Assembly: GCA_029224185.1 (NCBI GenBank)
Contig: CM055199.1
Location: 13,111,089 to 13,175,088 of the forward strand
Direction: 5' to 3'
Source of the DNA: Karalla daura
Lineage: Eukaryota > Chordata > Actinopteri > Chaetodontiformes > Leiognathidae
DNA: 64,000 bases
The position numbers and the translations under genes are program-made. This document shows positions 1 to 11,935 of this stretch, piece by piece (the first letter of the stretch is position 1; every line of letters starts with the position of its first letter). The notes below the pieces were generated by a model. It did not search any database. It saw only the letters and a list, made by a program, of their open reading frames with translations, and was not told the origin of the DNA.

Positions 1-1003
1 ATATGAGTCTCTGTAATGATCCATGTTATTGTGGATGCATTCTGATCTAGCGATGGATGACAGATACGTAAATCAAAGATCGCAATACACCGAAAAACAC
101 ACGCATAAAAAAAACACACACACTGCCTTAAGTGGAATTTCAATGACAATAACTTTTTTTTTGGTGGTGGTGGGGTGTGCGTGTGTGGTTGAGGAGAACC
201 CTCACAAAATATTTTATTTATATTCCATACATAAATAGCAGGCTGTTTGGTCCCATCCCAGCAGTCTTCATATTTCCTGGTGACATTATCAGCTGTCTCC
301 ATCGTGTGCGGAGCGGGAAATAAATTGCATTTTTGCCGTTGGTTCTGTGGCTGCAGACGGCAGGAGGAGCATTATAATATAAAACATGAATAAACAAAAT
401 CACTCATGAGCAAATGTGCAGGAGCATGGGGAGGTAATCTCCTTTAGGCATGGTCCTTGAAATTAACTCAAAGAATCTGCACATGAAACGTGTTAAGAAG
501 ATTAATCAAATATTTCTCCTCCCCTCCACCCCCCCCCCAAACTCCTGCTTCCATTCAAAGTTTTTTTCTCCTTTATTTTTTATTTTTTTAATTCAAACAT
601 TATGGTAATTACTTGTTATTGTGCTTACTTGAGGAAGATTGCTTGGCCACAGGTGAATTGGAGTGAGGCAAAGGATAACGCTATATGTGTGAAATTGTCA
701 TATCATCTCTTTTCTAACGTGGCTTAGGCTCGGCATGAGTGTGCCAAATGTGAGAGATGTGCACCGAGGCAGTGGGCTTGAATAAGCCAGAGAGAGTGAA
801 CCAACCAGATAATACTTTTAAAGTGTTTTGAATCACAAAATAGTTTTCTCGTGTCAAGCGCCGGATCAACCTCATCGCATATCCCATAATGCATCTGTGT
901 CCCAGTGGTGAAATTTGCTAGATAAACATCCTTCCCCGTATCTTGCTCCTCCCGACGGTCATACATCAATTACATGATATGATGTGAGCTTCGTTCAGCT
1001 GCT
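1..1003. other. non-coding spacer, nothing firm
   Basis: No credible coding frame or mobile element is visible. There are short A/T and C homopolymers (C run near 528-538). The part at about 240-510 is repeat-free, with an E-box CAGCTG at 290-295 and an ATTAATC near 499, and could be a weak regulatory element. The rest shows no structure I can interpret. Confidence 0.6.
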
Positions 1004-1215
1004 ACAGTTAAAGAATACGGGACTGGATGCCACTCATACGTCCTTCGTCTAAAATGGCTGTCAGACATGAGCACAGGTAAATCACTCATCTGTCCATGTA
1101 ATCATGCAAATTCGCATTATCCCTCATGTCCTGCGCAGCTCTTGTCACTCATTTATGCATGTTTCCTTCGTACCTCATCGCCCACATCATGTTGGACTGT
1201 TTAAAGCAGACGACG
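1004..1215. promoter_or_regulatory. candidate regulatory element with octamer
   Basis: Repeat-free stretch with an exact POU octamer ATGCAAAT at 1104-1111. The sequence around it is AT/GC balanced and lacks the slippage runs of its flanks. An enhancer role is inferred from texture and motif only; edges are approximate. Confidence 0.3.
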
Positions 1216-1466
1216 TGTGTGCTTTTTGTGAGGGGGGATATTGCACCTAGACAAAAGGAGGCATCTCCAAGAAAGTTGGTGCAGACGTTCACGATCCCCA
1301 GAGGATGAATCACAACAGCATCATCTATTGCCGCTCATTGCATATAAAGCACCACATCAGTTAATGACAAAATCTCAGCCACTCCTCGCAGCGCTGTCAG
1401 ATTAATGGTGCTGCACACATTTTTCCTCCATCTGGTGACTATTGGAATTTCTCGTATCTCCACAAC
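1216..1466. other. non-coding spacer
   Basis: Unique-looking sequence without a coding frame, repeat or clear motif cluster. It leads into the CATC run that ends the neighbouring SINE. Confidence 0.6.
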
Positions 1467-1467
1467 C

Positions 1468-1768
1468 TATCCATCCATCCATCCATTATTTCACCTGTTT
1501 TGTATCTTATTGGTGTCACAAGGGTCAGCGCACATAGGGTGAAGGCAGGGAATACACCCTGGACAGGTCACTAGTCCATCACAGACCACATTCACACCGA
1601 TGTGCAATGATGTCTCCAATCGACTTAAACATGCATGTGGGAAGACCCAGAGCGTCTGGAGAAAACCCACCTACATTGGAAAACATGCAAACTCCACACA
1701 CAGAGATTCCAAATCAAGGTCAAACCCGGGGCCTTTGATATTGTGAGGCTAACCACTGACCCACCCAC
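1468..1768 (-). mobile_element. degenerate fish SINE (tRNA head, L2-like tail), minus strand
   Basis: Read on the minus strand, this has the order typical of the fish SINE family described as HAmo-type. A tRNA-like head with a B-box remnant lies at about 1718-1764 ('ggtcaaacccgggg' on the plus strand). Next comes the 'aacatgcaaactccacacacag' type block (about 1682-1704) and the ACATGCATGTGG block at 1630-1641. The L2-like body reads 'accctggacaggtcactag' (1556-1574), and a short CATC tandem run (1467-1487) forms the tail. It is many-fold diverged and inactive. The family assignment is from memory of the consensus. Confidence 0.8.
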
Positions 1769-3295
1769 ATTTATACAATGTATAGTAGGCATCATTCTTA
1801 TAAATACTGGAAATGGCAGCAAGCACATAACATATTGTATTTCTTCAGCATTATGCAGGGAAATATCCCTGAAATCTGGTCCATATGTCAATGATATTAT
1901 GCGATTATACATAATGATAAAGTATGCACTCAGCTGGTGCACTTAAAAGATAATCAAACTATGTCAAACTCCGAAAACACTGCAATACAATGCGAACCGA
2001 GTGTTGTTTATTTTCATGAAATTCTAATTTGACTGTATAATTGAAGGCTTACCTACGAGACAAATGGAGAAGTACTTTATAAATGCTACCAAGAAACATT
2101 ACGGCTATAAATAAAAGAATGAAAATCCATCAGGAAAGAGCAGCCAGTGTGACAAAACAAGCCTCTGTGGCCTTCAGTTTCACACACAATCTAGGCGGAG
2201 TGACAGAATTTTGAGAGGCAAAGTCACACTCAGACCTTGGAATATGTTATCCTGTGGTTTCAGCAGAGGGTATGGATATTGGTATGGATATAGGGGAGAG
2301 TGAAGGAGGAGCCGAGTTTGTGTATGTCCCCGGTGACCAGAGCGTGTGCATGGTTGATCAGTCTGTGGCCTGGTCTGGCGCGCCATGACTGATGAGTTGG
2401 CAGTGGACCTTGGAGGTTTGGGTGATAGCCTTTCAGTGTGTGATTCACGGGGAGCGCCCTGTACGCTGACATCCCCTCGCACTGTGATTGAGTTCACAAT
2501 CCTCTGCCATTCCTCCCAAGTATATATGGTACCCAAATAAATAAATGTCGGAATCATGAGATTCCAACTGCAATTCAGTTGCTGCCACAGTACGAAATAC
2601 ATCCGCTACAGTGCTGATAACATTAACCGTAATATAGGGTAGTTACTTTTTTATATGTCTGCCGATTCTTATGCACTCCTCTAAATAGTTGAGCTAGCAA
2701 CAAGGTAGATGACATGAAGATCCAACAGTCTACAAGTACTTTTAAAACTCATTTTATTTTCAAAACTCATTGCACTTTATGAAGAAATTGTCCAGTTCAC
2801 AAGTCTCTATAAAAACAGTCTCTAACTAGACCAAACCATCTCCGGGTTGTAGCTGCAAATTAAATGTGCAGAGGGAAACAAAATCATTTTTCATTGCACT
2901 GTTCTTAAAACTCATCTGTTGCACTGTTTTTTAAGACACAGAGCCTCTGTATCATCATCTTTAATCCAAGTCAGGACCCAGACTTGATCCCACCCGGAAC
3001 CAGAGCTGTAACTTACATCTCATTAAGCTTCTTTCAATTTGACAGAGTTTATGTTTTAACTTGAACCTATTTCCTTGCCTTCATGGCAACTGACGTCACG
3101 CAACTTTCGCTCAAGCTCTACTCCTCTATTACAACTGCTTATGAGATGACTTCTACAATCTGAAATGCGAAAGCACAAAAAAACAAACTAAAAAACAAAT
3201 TTTATTAGCCCACAAGAATTTTAGCTCATTTGTATACAATCAATCTGCTCTGGAAGTCATCATTATCTAAAATCTCCAGTTGTGAAAAAGTTCTC
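1769..3295. other. non-coding spacer
   Basis: No convincing gene. Between about 2740 and 2935 the motifs 'aaaactcat' and 'ttgcact' recur several times, as in decayed 3' ends of fish retroelements, but no body or tail can be delimited. A CRE-like TGACGTCA occurs near 3091. Otherwise nothing can be assigned. Confidence 0.55.
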
Positions 3296-3317
3296 TATAC
3301 ATGTATATACATGTATA
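3296..3317. repeat. 22-bp perfect palindrome
   Basis: The segment is its own reverse complement. It is built from TATACATGTA units joined through a TATATA centre. It could extrude as a short cruciform or be a dimeric binding site; it may equally be a TA/CATG slippage product. Confidence 0.95.
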
Positions 3318-4309
3318 CAGACCATTTTTACATAACAAAATCTTTTCTGTTCAGACCTCTTTGAGTTGTATTTGAAGTACTGCCCTGCTTAAAACCTTTG
3401 CCTTTGAGAAGTTTTTGCCCCTTTGTTCTCTGTGACTCCACTGTTGACCCAAACACAGCTGATGTCACTCTCCAATCTTATCTCATCTATCTCATCATCC
3501 CCTTCCAGCACCTTCTCTGCTCTATTGTATTAACAACGGGCAAACTCCGTAAATCACTCAGGTTCCTCAAGAGCCCAGCCGCTGTCTCCTTGTGCCCTCG
3601 TGCAGAGAAACCTCTGGCAGCCCATTTGATATCATGTAAAAGAGGATTTGCACAAATAACTCCATAATCTCCAACAGCCAGTAACGGGTGACGTAACTTG
3701 CTGTTAGTGAATAACGAGGCAATATGGGGGTGAGTCATACCTCAGTGAGAATGGGGTCTTAGCCAAAGTCTTTAAGCAGATAAGCCTGTTTGGGGCTAAT
3801 GAATGGGCAGATTCTGAGATTGTCATCTGAGAGTTCTCTTCCACATGTAAATGGCAACAGGACATAGTGAGGAAGGGCACTCCCGTGTACCTGCATAAAA
3901 CCATTAGAGTCAATAAAGGAATTAGAGAAAATACAGCTTTACAATTCATCCTATGAGTTAAATCTTGTTAAGATCCACCGGTGACTATATTATAAAGATA
4001 TGAGGCGCATTAAAAAAAAAAAGAGGAAATTGCCTTTGATGTAGACAATAAAGTTCTGCGTGACCATCCCGTCGCTGTTGTACCGATATCAAAGCATCGC
4101 TATCAGCCCTGCAACATTTGTTTTTCACCGCTACACCGTTATTAAGGGTGAAATTAGCTGTGCTTGAAATGAGTGAGAGGCTGAGCACTGAACTCCTCAC
4201 AGGCTGTGGACAGAGATAGGGATCAGGGGGAATAGCAGGACGCGGCGTCTGTCCAGGCCTCAGATGTTCAATGTGAGAGCTGCTCGTCTTATCAGTTCCC
4301 TGAAATGGC
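3318..4309. other. non-coding spacer
   Basis: An open frame at 3398-3667 (+) has no recognisable domain and no Kozak or splice support. A(11) occurs at 4011-4021. Nothing else is identifiable. Confidence 0.55.
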
Positions 4310-4590
4310 CCTCTAATTGGGGACATGCTTCTATGAAATGTGTATAAATTGACGGTAATTGCTTTTGTATGCATGAAAATGCTAATTTTCCTCTATAATG
4401 GCTATCAAGAGAAACATACAAACTAGTTCAGTGGGTTCCTGTATCATGGACGAGAGAACAATAAATAAATGCGGGCCATGCACACACTCCTAATGTAAAG
4501 CAAATGCAAATTTGAAATGGAAGTGCTGTATCTCATCCTTTTTCGAGTGCTCCTATGGTAATTACTGACTAAAACATACACGACTGTGGC
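4310..4590. promoter_or_regulatory. candidate regulatory element (octamer plus TAATTA)
   Basis: Contains an exact octamer ATGCAAAT at 4504-4511 and a homeodomain core TAATTA at 4559-4564. The tract is AT-rich and free of microsatellites. Enhancer function is an inference. Confidence 0.33.
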
Positions 4591-5310
4591 CTCCCCATCT
4601 CCTGTTTTCTCTCCAGAGAATAGGATGTGGACACGAAACGAGGCTTCAGCGCAGTTTTCTGAGGCAATGCACCCACTTGAGATGCTGACTGCTTGTGATA
4701 ACTCCTGGGTTCAACGTCCCATAGGCAGAGCTTTGGCATAATCCATTCTCCATACAGATTTCTCCCACGGAAGCTGCTTTATCCCATTATCACAGGCATT
4801 ATACAAATGTATACCGCTGTAATCCACACACTTAGAGCCTGGCGCTTTTGGAAACAGCCATGTTGACGATGACAAACAGCTCCTGATACAGTACGGCGCA
4901 AACAGACTCACTCTGGCTCACACGTCCACCCAAAGGCTGGAGGCTCGACGTGTCCACAACATTAAAGTTTTGCTCACATGCGTGTGCGTGTGTAGATGTG
5001 TTGTTGGAGGTTGCATTGTTCCCTGACAACTCTCCCTCATTTTCTGAGGGAGATGTTCCGTATAGCAAACTTGGTCTTGGCCGTGTGGGGGTGTTTAACA
5101 TATCCAAGGTCTCCAGCAGAGACATATAGAGACACAAGCGGGTCACAGGGGATGCTGATAGCTCTGTGAACTCAGCAGGTGGTTGAGCGTGAGACGCGAT
5201 AACTAGATGTTCTCGATGACAACAGTGGTGGAGCTGCTCTGTCCCTAATGTACTGTCTTTGCCTAATAACACAGCAGGCAGCAGAGGTCTGGGTGTGATG
5301 AGGAAGAGTC
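4591..5310. other. non-coding spacer
   Basis: No coding or mobile feature is supported. The frames present on the minus strand (4711-5402) lie partly over the adjacent C-rich tract and look random. Confidence 0.55.
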
Positions 5311-5364
5311 TCCCCCCCGCCGCCCTCCCTGCCCCCCCCCACCCCCCCCCACCCGCCCCCCCCC
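5311..5364. repeat. poly-C low-complexity tract
   Basis: Interrupted C runs (seven to ten C each) separated by single A, G or T bases. The complementary strand has at least four G runs of seven or more, so it is G-quadruplex prone, with i-motif potential on the plus strand. Confidence 0.95.
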
Positions 5365-5599
5365 GTCACAAACACAGTGGAAGACATACAGTCATGGCTC
5401 ATATAACCCCCCCACCTCTCCCCAGGCCATGAGACCTATGAAGGACAAAGGATGATCAGAAGATCCAGAAAGAAAGACAGAAAAGCAGAAATAAAGAACG
5501 AAAGCCCCCAAATTCTCTCTCTTTTCTCAGGTATCCTTAATTGGGGAAAATGGTGCGCTCCAGGTTTTGCGGCCTGGCACCGTCTTGCACACATTATTG

Positions 5600-5940
5600 T
5601 CGAGGTGGATCTTGCCAACTGATGGTGGAGATTTATGCTTCACTGGCTCGCACAGTGCTGGGGGAGACATCATCCGCCAGCAGATGTGCACAGCTCACCA
5701 CTCTCTGCCACCTCCATAATTGACATCTGCATGTAAGAGAATGGCAGCGGCACCAGTCTGTGCCATGTTTCGAGGAAATAAGGCAGAGAATAAGCAGAGC
5801 ACATCCTGAGAGGTTTGCATCAACTGTCTCGCTAATGCCTGTGAGTGCTCTGGCATTAATGGAACATATTATGCCGCAAATTATGGAATCATATACAGCA
5901 GCTGTTGATCCAATTTGGATGTGGTGCTACAGCTAAAACA
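5600..5940. promoter_or_regulatory. candidate regulatory element with E-boxes
   Basis: Repeat-free stretch with E-boxes CAGATG (5681-5686) and CAGCTG (5899-5904), plus AT-rich homeodomain-type cores (GCATTAATGG near 5852, AAATTATGG near 5879). The pattern suits a neural or bHLH-responsive enhancer, but this is inference. Confidence 0.38.
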
Positions 5941-6539
5941 AGTCCCTCCAGGGACGAGTGTCTAGTTTTGGTTTATATGGCCAGATTCCGATCGGTTCAG
6001 CAGGTGTCCGTGGTGCATTTCATGACTGTATTCAAAAAACCAAAAACAAAAAAAGCATTACTTTAGAATGGATAAAGACATGCCTCAGAGGATGGAGGTG
6101 CAGAACTAACTACAATGGAGTGATCAATAGAACAATGCAATCTGCAGAGCCCTTCGAACAGGCCATTACATCCCAGTGATTAAATCCATACAAGTGCATC
6201 CTGTTATTGGTTCAGATCTTGAGCTATTGGATTCATTCAGTTGTGGCCAACTGTCACAAAGTTGGATGATGATTTAATATTTCTTTTTCTTTTTTTATTT
6301 ATTGCAGTAAACGGTAATTTCCCAGGGTTGAAATCCTTCATTTTCATAAAGATATGTCTCCTCCAAAACAACATTATTACAAAACTGTTCGTCTATATAC
6401 AGCACTTTGAAAAGAAGGTGGAAAAAAACATGGTGTTTTTTTTTCCTTCCATGTCTTGAGTCATTGCATATACGTCGGACAAAATTAACTTCTACCTTCA
6501 ACTGGGATTAAGCACAGCCACCGTAACTAATCAGATTTC
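5941..6539. other. non-coding spacer
   Basis: T-rich tract around 6280-6300 followed by 'attgcag' resembles a splice acceptor, but no credible exon follows. No repeat family is recognised. Confidence 0.55.
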
Positions 6540-6720
6540 TATGAGGGAGAGAATTCATCGAGATTTACTGTGGGCTCCCCTCCATTTGGGGTTAATGAGT
6601 GTCTTCCACAGCCTCCTCGTAGCCATTTCATACCTCGGGGATTTGAATAATTCCCATTGATAGTTTCAAAATCTCAAATGAGACAGGATTAATCAAAAGC
6701 AGAGAAAGTAAAGCTGATGA
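6540..6720. promoter_or_regulatory. candidate regulatory element (homeodomain / OTX-type sites)
   Basis: TTAATGA at 6592-6598 and a bicoid/OTX-type GGATTA at 6686-6691, in a balanced, repeat-free segment. The function is inferred from motif clustering. Confidence 0.35.
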
Positions 6721-6789
6721 GGGTGAGGCGGCGCATGAGGATGAGGATGTCCGAATCAAGAGGAAGGTGACGGGTTCTACACAGTGGGC

Positions 6790-7075
6790 AACGTATCCAT
6801 TTCATTTTAATGGCCAGTGGGGTTCTGCGACCACAACAGTGTAAGTAGCTTCACTGGAGAATATGATGATATTTAGAGCTCCGAGTGTGCTTCCCTCGCT
6901 TTAATCAAAGCACGTTTTCACATACTGTGGCTGTCATTTTGAATAAAAACTAAAGGGAACCCACGGTATCACACCTTCTTTTGTACTTTCAGCCAAGTGA
7001 GGTTCAAATATGGGCCATTCATTATGGTGGAATTTAATTGGGCTGCTCTGTTGACTGGTATGACTTTATAAAGGC
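6790..7075. promoter_or_regulatory. candidate regulatory element with TCF/LEF site
   Basis: Contains ATCAAAG (TCF/LEF core) at 6904-6910 and several AATTTAATTG-type AT-rich cores towards 7031-7040. No repeats or coding frame. Confidence 0.33.
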
Positions 7076-7429
7076 AGAGGGGGGGAAAAGGCCTTGCTTT
7101 AGTACTGTATTGGTACTATGTTAAAGAGTGTCTCGTTTATATGACAGATTCTATACTTCAAATATGAAGATAACCTCTGTCAAACAAAACAAATGTTTGA
7201 GTCAAGTGGAATCATACGAGTATAGAAAAAACTCCCGGAGAGGTCCACATGCTCCACACTCTTCGGAAATCCACCGTTGTCGATCTTTCCACATCCATTC
7301 ATCCATCTTTGACAAGTCAATTTCATTATTCGCAGCAAAGCTGTTGAAAAAGCTTGTAGCTGTGGAGCGCTCGCAGGGTGGCAGCCCTGTGTGGTACGGG
7401 CATTGGTATTTAAGTTCCCCGGGATAAAT

Positions 7430-7680
7430 CATTTACGTCAATTCAGTTACTGATGAGGCATGAATACATATGGTGAATTCTGTTCAGACGTGATTTATTT
7501 TAATTGTCGCGCTGGGACCTGCTATTACACTGCTGCAGAATGGGTCACTGCATTAGAAAATTAAAGCAGAGGCTCTAATTTGAAATCTATTTGTAAATTC
7601 TGGCCTGTGGGATAAAGATGTGCTGAGCGCATGTAAATGTCCTCCCACAGTGGGTTGAACTTCTTCCTAAACTGGCGAGC
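7430..7680. promoter_or_regulatory. candidate regulatory element upstream of CpG-rich segment
   Basis: Repeat-free, with TTTTAATTG near 7498-7506 and GAAAATTAAAG near 7556-7566. It sits directly 5' of the CpG-rich segment at 7688-7860, so the two might act as one promoter or enhancer unit; that link is inferred. Confidence 0.35.
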
Positions 7681-7687
7681 AGGCACC

Positions 7688-7860
7688 TGGGCGCGCGGCT
7701 CGCTCGCAGGCGTGCGCCGCCGCTGTGCACGCTCCGAGGGAACTCAAATTAAGTCACAGCGACGACGGCGCGTCTCACATGGCTGAGCATACGTTTGCGA
7801 CGTCTGGGCTGCGGCACGGGGTGTGAGGTCAGCGAGTGTGGAGGCGCGCCCGAGGCGACT
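7688..7860. promoter_or_regulatory. CpG-island-like segment
   Basis: I count about 25 CpG dinucleotides in about 170 bp (ten of them within 7681-7740), far above the surrounding sequence, which is CpG-poor. Such clusters mark unmethylated promoters or orphan CpG islands in vertebrates. A weak donor-like CAG|GTTAGT lies downstream with GT at 8264-8265 (+), so a first exon of a non-coding transcript is possible but unproven. Confidence 0.6.
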
Positions 7861-10654
7861 TATGTTCTGGATTTCACGAGCCCCATTTCCACGGATCATT
7901 TAATCTGTTCTTTCATCCACTTTTGGGGATATATCGCCGGAAGTTGCGGCTGGCAGTTTGACTTGGCAGCGATTCTTTATACAACTTGGGGTTTATGCAA
8001 TTAAAGTTGCCAAACCGGAGGAGTGTTTAACCCTAATATTCAAAAGGGTTCGCTTTTGCGGCGTGACAGCGGTGCTGCAGTTAATGTCAAGAACAGTTAT
8101 TATCTCAAGTGTTTGCAGTTTGTCAGTGTCAGCTCGGTGTGAAAAAATGAATGTCGAACTTTCCAACTGTGCAGTTTGGGACTGTTCCCAAAAGGCGTGC
8201 TCCCTGACGGCGTGTCATTTCTGCTGGCAGACAGGACAGGACCCCCAAAACCCTGTCTGACAGGTTAGTGTGCACAGAGTAGCTCAGAAAACTGCTCTTT
8301 CTCATGGCCTTTTGTCTTTTGTTGTCATCACTTTCTTCCCCGCTTTGATGTCTTGTACAGTTTGGAAACACATCGTTCCAGACTCGTTGCACTTGCTTTG
8401 AGGGAGATACAGAGGTCATGCCTCTGCTCAGACTGTCTGGAAAATATGACTTTTTCTCTCCACGCACAACTTTTCCCTCCTTTGTATTACACCTTATGGC
8501 AGCAACACCATTGAACTAATGTATTCAGATTTATCCTGAGTACAATCCACTGGCTTCGACGCACCGGGGTTTTTTTTTAGGAGCAAAGTTCCACAGTAGT
8601 AATTCACAACTCTGCCGAAGTGAAAGCATGTCCCCGACTTTAAATTAAATACTGAATCTAATCACACTCACCTCAGTGGGCACAGGTCCATGCAGATTTT
8701 AGACACTTCCAGTAGCTCTGCTTTGTCTCACCCGACTGTGAGAAAACTCTGTTGATATTGGACAAATCTGAGAAACCGCCGAATACATTCAATCATGCCA
8801 CTCTTTTCACATCCATTGCCAATGTTTTTAAAGTTCATGTTTTGTTCTGTCTGTGTATAGCAACCGCTGAATGGTTGATGTTGGGGAAATAAACTATGGT
8901 TAGGATCTGGTTAGGGTTGGGCAACTAAAATCCCCGGTTATGATGCAGTGGTCGCAGTTAGTAAAGTGATTGATGGCAGATTTATCCTGGACGCACTCTC
9001 CTGTACGTGGCAGTGGACATGAAGCTGCAGGTGGAAAAGAAGTAATACAGACATTGCTCAACAGTGTGACGCAAATAGGCGGAAATTAAGTTAAAGCAAT
9101 GCTTTAAAATTTCTTTATCAATACAATTGCCTTTTTCTGCAGCGAAATTGAGTTTTGCATTTCAATCCTGAATGTAAGGTTTTGATTTTAAAAGAATTTC
9201 TCTTTTCCATGGAAAAAAACTACAAAATAAATTACAGCTGATTAACTTTTTTCTCATTTAAATAACATTTGGTTTGTGTGTACTGCAAGCAGAACATGCT
9301 GCTGTTCAGAGAGAACCACATATCTCTAAACAGTCAACTTTTCATGTTCTGGTCGAAAACAGATCTGTTTTTAGTTTTGTGACTATGCATTTTCCAGCTA
9401 CCCCGAGAAGGTTTTCGGGAAATTATTTCATTTTAAAAAGAAAGGAGAACTTTCTCAAGCCACAAAAGAACACTTTATCATCAAAAAACATTCTCCAAAT
9501 CCTCAAATAAACACGATTTCCACTTTAAACTCAAGCAGTGGGACAAATGTAGGGGAGTAAAAACAAGATCTGCCTCTGAGATGTACAAGAGTACGCCGAT
9601 AGGTTTGCATGTAATGAAGATATGCAGGCATGCAAGGACCAAGAGTTTCAAAATCTGCTTAGTTAAATATTACAGTTTTTCTTGCCATAACTTTTTTAAC
9701 AATCATAAAAAAAACAATTACCAGCCTGATGGAAACCGACGTTCTAATAACGAAAGACTGATCATCTCCATCAATCCACCTGCAAAGAAGAGAAAAGTAC
9801 AGCTTCCTTTATTCTGTGAGAACTTTGGATTTTTTTTTCTAAACAGACCTATGTATTCCCGCTCTGAAAGCAGAAATCACTTGCCTCCAAATGGGCTTTT
9901 TTTTTTTTTTTGATAATGATCAATCACGAGCAGAGTGAGCGGTGGGTCTGAAATAATGAGATCCTATTTCCCTTTCATTCTACCTTTTCCCTCCAATAGT
10001 ACAGTCAAGTTTAAGTAGAGAGAGAGGATGATAGATTAGTTGAGAGGGCCTCTGACAAGAGGGGGGAGAAGGAGATAAAGAGAAAAAGAAACCAAGGAAC
10101 AGCAGCTGTTCCATCAAGCTTGGATAAAAGTGCTGCGTAACGTGCCCCCCTTTTTGAAACGCCGCGCTACCTCCAGATCCCCCATCGACATCTCGGCAAG
10201 CAAAGGAGAAAGTACAAATGAGATCATGACAATTGGAAAAATTCCCCGGAATGTCATTCAAATCTAAAAATAAAAAGCGAGGCGAATCAATTATCCAGTT
10301 TGTGGCCTACAAAACAGACTGTATGAGAGCTCGCGGAGCTCAAGGAGCGCAGCGTCGGAGCGAGCACGTCAAGAAACAGTAGGAATGATGGGCATGTGAG
10401 TGTGTGTAAATCTTTCAATTCACATCTCATCTCGCCTGCCATGCCCCTCATAAACTCCGGAATAACAGAATGTCATCATCTCCATACACAGACACACATC
10501 CGCTGCCGCTTTGGTTGCTTGATGTCAAAACATTCCAATCAAACTCCTCCAGATTCTGATGACTTCAGTGTGGGAAGAGACTGTCCACGCAGGGGGAATG
10601 TCAACGTGCTGGAGTCAGGCTGCCTGCAAGTTCAACAACTTCAGACAAGCTGAA
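7861..10654. other. long non-coding spacer
   Basis: Nearly 2.8 kb with no supported gene. Frames at 7958-8260 (+), 8129-8467 (-), 9274-9913 (+) and 9980-10261 (-) show no domains. A T(15) run lies at 9897-9911. A small CpG-rich knot is present near 10330-10370. No mobile element was recognised. Confidence 0.55.
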
Positions 10655-10846
10655 GGCCCTACTTTTTAGACTGCTGCATGCACTACACTTCTACACCTAC
10701 ACATTGCACTAAGAGTTTTTTATACTGTTGTCCTCTGCTGCTAATTTATGACGTTTACCTTGATTTTGCACCTAATGCCATTACAAATTCCTTGGACCTT
10801 CGTACCCTAGTTGTATAACTACTTCCCAATAAAACCTGATTCTGAG
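10655..10846 (+). mobile_element. decayed retroelement 3' end
   Basis: The stretch runs through 'ttgcact' and 'tgcacctaatg' blocks and ends in CAATAAAACCTGATTCTGA at 10827-10845. That matches the 3' terminus of common fish non-LTR retroelements, which end in '...acaataaaacctgattctga'. Only the tail region is present, as expected from 5'-truncated insertion. The specific family is uncertain. Confidence 0.55.
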
Positions 10847-11138
10847 CAGGAAGCTCAAGGCTCATATTGTAAAGCCTTGGGCAATTAGTCTGACCAGTAT
10901 TCACCACATGCTCAATCAGGTTACGCCATGACTGACTGGTCAGAGTTACTTCCTGGAACAATGACTTAAAGAGGCACTGATGAGCAGGTGTTGTGACCTA
11001 TGGACAGGATTGAGCTAATTTGTTTCCAAACTGTTAACTGTTTATTGTTGGTGTGGAAGCTTCATTATCTACCCCACAGAAATAAGATCGCAATTTCAAT
11101 ATGTGTTTTGGAAAGGGTGGCTACTGTATGAATCGCTC

Positions 11139-11235
11139 CTGTCCAGAGTATATTCCCTGCTTTTGCGCTATGTGCACTGGGATAGGTTCCAGTAGACCCC
11201 TGTGACACTGACACGGTACAAAGCCAGCAAGATAA
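11139..11235 (+). mobile_element. 5'-truncated fish SINE / L2 3' end
   Basis: Matches the L2-like 3' body of the SINE type seen at 1468-1768. It has the order 'agtatattccctgc', 'ctatgtgcactgggatagg' and 'ttccagtagacccctgtgac', equivalent to the family's 'gtgtaccctgcc...agctgggataggctccagc...cgaccctg'. Plus orientation; the tRNA head is missing. Confidence 0.7.
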
Positions 11236-11699
11236 TCACGTACTGTAGAAAAAAACATGTTTCGACTTTGCATATTAGCTTTGCTCAAGCTGATGGCATT
11301 GGAAGTGCTTCTTAGTGCACTGTGCAGTGTAAGACACAAATTGCTTGTGTGATAATGTTTGTCTCCAGTGCTGCAGACAATGGCAGGGGGGTGTGAATGT
11401 ATGCTGACAGTTTTCTTTTTAGAGTTACAATCACAGCCCCCGTACCTCTTATTCCACAGTATTTGTTCATGGTGAATTTATAGACTCACATTTTGTTTTG
11501 AGCATTGTCTCCAAATGAAAAAGAGAAAAAAAATGAAAATGGGGGGAAAAAAAGCCATCATGATGCCTCTTATGAAACAAGCATTCAGAATTCATATGTC
11601 TGCCTCCTACCTTTTATTGGAATGAAAACTATAACTCTGACACCCATTTCTTGTGCAGGAAATAGGGTTTGAATTATGTGTATGAGTTTTCTGTCCTAG
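11236..11699. other. non-coding spacer
   Basis: Contains A-rich runs near 11518-11555. No gene, repeat family or motif cluster is supported. Confidence 0.6.
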
Positions 11700-11935
11700 T
11701 ATCTCCCACCTCTTCTCATTTCAAATCTTGTGATTGGTTGTCTGACAGTGCATAATACAGATGTGAAGATGTGATATCTAGGTCGCCAGTGTCCCAATAT
11801 GGAAGCCATGCTGCCTGCATGATAATCAGTAATCCACTTTGCCTTGGCTCTGGCCTGGCCAATGACCCCTGCTGACCTCCTTGGAATTGATTTTGCGCTT
11901 GAACCCAAAGCAGGCACAAATTAAGTCAAGATACC
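11700..11935. promoter_or_regulatory. candidate regulatory element with DR4 and TAATCC
   Basis: Bicoid/OTX-type TAATCC lies at 11830-11835. A direct repeat of nuclear-receptor half-sites with 4-bp spacing lies at 11863-11878 (TGACCC, four bases, TGACCT; on the minus strand AGGTCA-N4-GGGTCA). DR4 sites bind thyroid hormone, LXR or COUP-TF class receptors. The element status is inferred. Confidence 0.4.

Noticed and set aside
3398..3667. Region considered as retroelement coding remnant
   Set aside because: Translation in all frames gives no reverse transcriptase or endonuclease motif.
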